Part shown: positions 43,106 to 44,852 of the stretch, piece after piece
Layout of the letters: the number at the start of each line of letters is the position of its first letter
Position numbering within the stretch: position 1 is the first letter of the stretch
Assembly: GCA_031286165.1 (NCBI GenBank)
Contig: JAITUU010000027.1
Location: 1-44,852 of the forward strand
DNA length: 44,852 nucleotides
Source: Bacteroidales bacterium
GTDB taxonomy: Bacteria; Bacteroidota; Bacteroidia; Bacteroidales; UBA1715
Direction of reading: 5' to 3'
Program-made: the position numbers and the translations under genes
Notes under the pieces: generated by a model
What the model saw: only the letters and a program-made list of their open reading frames with translations
The model's database searches: none
What the model was told of the DNA's origin: nothing

Positions 43106-43888
43106 ATGAATATGGAACACGATGTACAATACGGATTTTCACTCAGCGGCGGTGGCGCACGCGGTGTGGTGCAGTTAGGAATTATGCAGGCACTGCGCGA
43201 ACACGATATTGCCCCTTCGGTAATAGCAGGCACCAGCATGGGTGCTATCAATGGTTTGTTTTTAGCCGATGGCTACACACCCAAAGAAACTTACGAAATT
43301 TTGATTAAAAATTTTAAACACTCAGTGTATACTCCGCGTTGGCGAGCCGTGAAAAAAGGTTTTGTGAATTTGATACCTATGTTTAAAAAATACATACAAG
43401 CCACGTGTTTCGAGGAATTGAAAATGCCCTTTTATGTGTCGGCTACCAATTTGAATACGGGCAAAAATGAAATAGTGTCGGCAGGCACGCAGTTATTCGA
43501 TTTTGTGGTGGCATCGGCTTCCATTCCCATAGTATTTCCTCCTCATGTTATCAATGGGCATCACTATGTGGACGGCGGCGTGAGTAATAATTTCCCTACG
43601 GCGGTGCTGCTCGGTAAGTGCGATAAAATTGTGGGTATTCACGTAAATCACCTTTCCGAAGAAAATAATATTCACAATATGTTTGGCGTGGTAGAGCGCA
43701 TTTACCGTATAGCCATTCATTCGGTTATAGCCGACCGCTTTGAGATTTGCGACTACTGCTTCGACCCCGAAGAAATTATGAAATATTCCATGTTCGATTT
43801 CGATAAAATGACCGAAATTTATAAACTCGGATACGCGCTGGGCAGGGATTTTGTGAAAACTCACTGCGTGATAGAGCAGGCTTCGTAG
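43106..43888 (+). CDS. Patatin-like phospholipase
   Basis: A 260-residue serine acyl hydrolase. It shows the oxyanion loop SLSGGGARGVVQLG (13-26), nucleophile S44 in AGTSMGAI and catalytic D156 in HHYVDGGVSNN, which is the complete patatin dyad. No signal peptide is present, so it is probably cytoplasmic, acting on lipids or acyl esters; many bacterial patatins of this short type belong to the RssA-like group. It is convergent with the LuxR-type gene, with 25 bases between them and no hairpin seen. ATG 43106 is taken; a second in-frame ATG at 43112 is possible. Confidence 0.92.
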   Translation: MNMEHDVQYGFSLSGGGARGVVQLGIMQALREHDIAPSVIAGTSMGAINGLFLADGYTPKETYEILIKNFKHSVYTPRWRAVKKGFVNLIPMFKKYIQATCFEELKMPFYVSATNLNTGKNEIVSAGTQLFDFVVASASIPIVFPPHVINGHHYVDGGVSNNFPTAVLLGKCDKIVGIHVNHLSEENNIHNMFGVVERIYRIAIHSVIADRFEICDYCFDPEEIMKYSMFDFDKMTEIYKLGYALGRDFVKTHCVIEQAS

Positions 43889-43913
43889 ATTGGTTGAAAG
43901 ATGAGAATTGTTT

Positions 43914-44663
43914 TTAAAACACCGAAGAAAACATAGTGATAGCATTGCTAAGGTTGTGCACACCCATTTTTTGTATAATTTTTTGGCGGTGATTTTTAAT
44001 AGTTTGCACCCTGCAATGTAATTCTTCGGCAATTTGATGTTCGTTATACCCGCGCATGGAAAGGTGTAAAATTTCTTGTTCGCGCGGAGTTAAATTTTCG
44101 AGATAGTATTCTGTCATTTTGTGTGTATCCCAATTGTAACGAAAATGTTTACTCCCTTTATTGGTGGAAAATACTACATCGCCCGGCTCTTTGTAAGGCG
44201 AATTTCGCACAAAACAAATGGCAAGCCATAGCGAACCATCGAGAGCAAAGCGCAGAGGGGTAAATTTATGATTTATCAGAATTTTCCTGCCGCTCTTGTG
44301 TTTTACATAAAAACTATATGCAAAGTGTGCCGATTTTCGATCTTCGAGTGCTAATGTATTGAAAATACCGAAACCTATTTTGTTGATTTGTAAGTGCTTG
44401 TGGAAATCTTCGGGGAGTAATATTTCTTTGTAAAAATTGTATCCCATATTCATAACTTCTTGCTGTGAATAACCTAAAAGAAACAGTGGGTGCGGTGAAA
44501 CGTGTAAAAAACCTTGTTGCGCAAAATCTATAATGAAAGTGCTGATATTATTCGACATTGAAAAAATATCGCACATGTCAATTAATGTTCCGGTATCTTC
44601 GTAGGAGAGTTCTTCTGTTATGGTGGGTAAATGGTCGAAAAATTGCTGTGTATTCATGCGCAT
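43914..44663 (-). CDS. LuxR-type regulator with PAS-like N-terminus
   Basis: A 249-residue transcription factor. Residues about 45-160 look like a PAS sensor (SPHPLFLLGYSQQEVMNMGY, FYVKHKSGRKILINHKFTPL). The C-terminal LuxR/FixJ helix-turn-helix is complete: LTPREQEILHLSMRGYNEHQ, IAEELHCRVQTIKNHRQKI and IQKMGVHNLSNAI. This PAS plus LuxR layout is frequent in Bacteroidota as orphan regulators without receiver domain. The start may be the second Met (44657). A palindrome and the AAAAGAT array lie in its upstream region, so its own expression may be self-controlled or variable. Confidence 0.87.
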   Translation of the reverse strand: MRMNTQQFFDHLPTITEELSYEDTGTLIDMCDIFSMSNNISTFIIDFAQQGFLHVSPHPLFLLGYSQQEVMNMGYNFYKEILLPEDFHKHLQINKIGFGIFNTLALEDRKSAHFAYSFYVKHKSGRKILINHKFTPLRFALDGSLWLAICFVRNSPYKEPGDVVFSTNKGSKHFRYNWDTHKMTEYYLENLTPREQEILHLSMRGYNEHQIAEELHCRVQTIKNHRQKIIQKMGVHNLSNAITMFSSVF

Positions 44664-44679
44664 AGGATTAAATAGACCC

Positions 44680-44700
44680 CAAATATAGTACTTGCGTACT
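44680..44700 (-). promoter_or_regulatory. LuxR gene -7 element with palindrome
   Basis: TAtaTTTG (44687-44680, minus strand) is next to the perfect palindrome AGTAC-TTGC-GTACT (44687-44700). The palindrome occupies the spacer between -7 and -33, a good place for a repressor. No TTG at the standard distance is seen. Confidence 0.45.
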
Positions 44701-44734
44701 ATTGACAGGTATTGTTTGAAGTATTTCTTTTGTA

Positions 44735-44852
44735 AAAAGATAAAAGATAAAAGATAAAAGATAAAAGATAAAAGATAAAAGATAAAAGATAAAAGATAAA
44801 AGATAAAAGATAAAAGATAAAAGATAAAAGATAAAAGATAAAAGATAAAAGA
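44735..44852. repeat. AAAAGAT tandem heptamer array
   Basis: About 17 perfect copies of AAAAGAT fill the last 118 bases and continue to the window edge. Every plus-strand frame is stopped by TAA; the minus strand is free of stops inside the array but has no supporting start. It starts about 35 bases upstream of the LuxR palindrome. Confidence 0.95.

Noticed and set aside
44735..44852. CRISPR array
   Set aside because: The unit is a continuous seven-base repeat without spacers and there is no cas gene.

Overview
The window comes from a member of the Bacteroidota, most likely the order Bacteroidales. The evidence is the gene order rpsU-xer-hpf-tRNA-tuf-tRNA-secE-nusG-rplKAJL-rpoBC, TonB-dependent receptors, a type IX secretion C-terminal domain, a two-component-propeller protein, promoters of the TTG-N19-TAnnTTTG type, and the near absence of Shine-Dalgarno sequences except in front of rpsU.

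Region 1 (1-10594) is accessory. It opens with an unrecognised reading frame and a decayed glycosyltransferase. A divergent XRE regulator and TonB-dependent receptor pair follows, and then a compact cluster for a ribosomally made, modified peptide (RiPP). The cluster holds an easily missed 45-residue precursor (3657-3794) with a GG leader and the Cys-rich core AGSGCCCPGLCDKLS, a hairpin/T-run attenuator, a radical SAM/SPASM maturase, a short LanC-like protein without zinc ligands, a GT2 glycosyltransferase, a C39-peptidase ABC exporter and its HlyD-like partner. The likely scheme is maturation by the rSAM enzyme, with the LanC-like protein and the glycosyltransferase as helpers, then leader removal after GG and export. 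The modification genes are much more AT-rich than the exporter genes, so the cluster looks assembled from parts. This is the best candidate for an undescribed system.

Region 2 (10689-16794) has a large two-propeller sensor ending in a SpoIIE/PP2C phosphatase and a secreted trypsin-like protease with a T9SS sorting domain. The protease signal region carries a dispersed repeat.

Region 3 (16865-31271) is conserved core genome: SRP RNA, rpsU (strong SD), a Xer recombinase, hpf, tRNA-Thr, tuf, tRNA-Trp, secE, nusG, rplK, rplA, rplJ, rplL, rpoB, rpoC and a strong terminator.

Region 4 (31313-38598, minus strand) is metabolic: a LeuA/CimA-family acyltransferase, a short malic enzyme, and an operon of a fused EtfB-EtfA, a small lipoprotein and ETF-quinone oxidoreductase.

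Region 5 (38721-44852) has a Fur/Zur-type regulator in one open frame with a ZnuD-like TonB receptor behind a palindromic operator, then a Bax inhibitor-1 family protein, an AlkD-like protein, a patatin and a LuxR-type regulator. It ends in an array of about 17 heptamers. Shorter seven-base tandem tracts occur in three other spacers. No CRISPR array, insertion sequence or rRNA was seen, and no gene-free stretch longer than about 300 bases exists except 16795-17134, which holds the SRP RNA.
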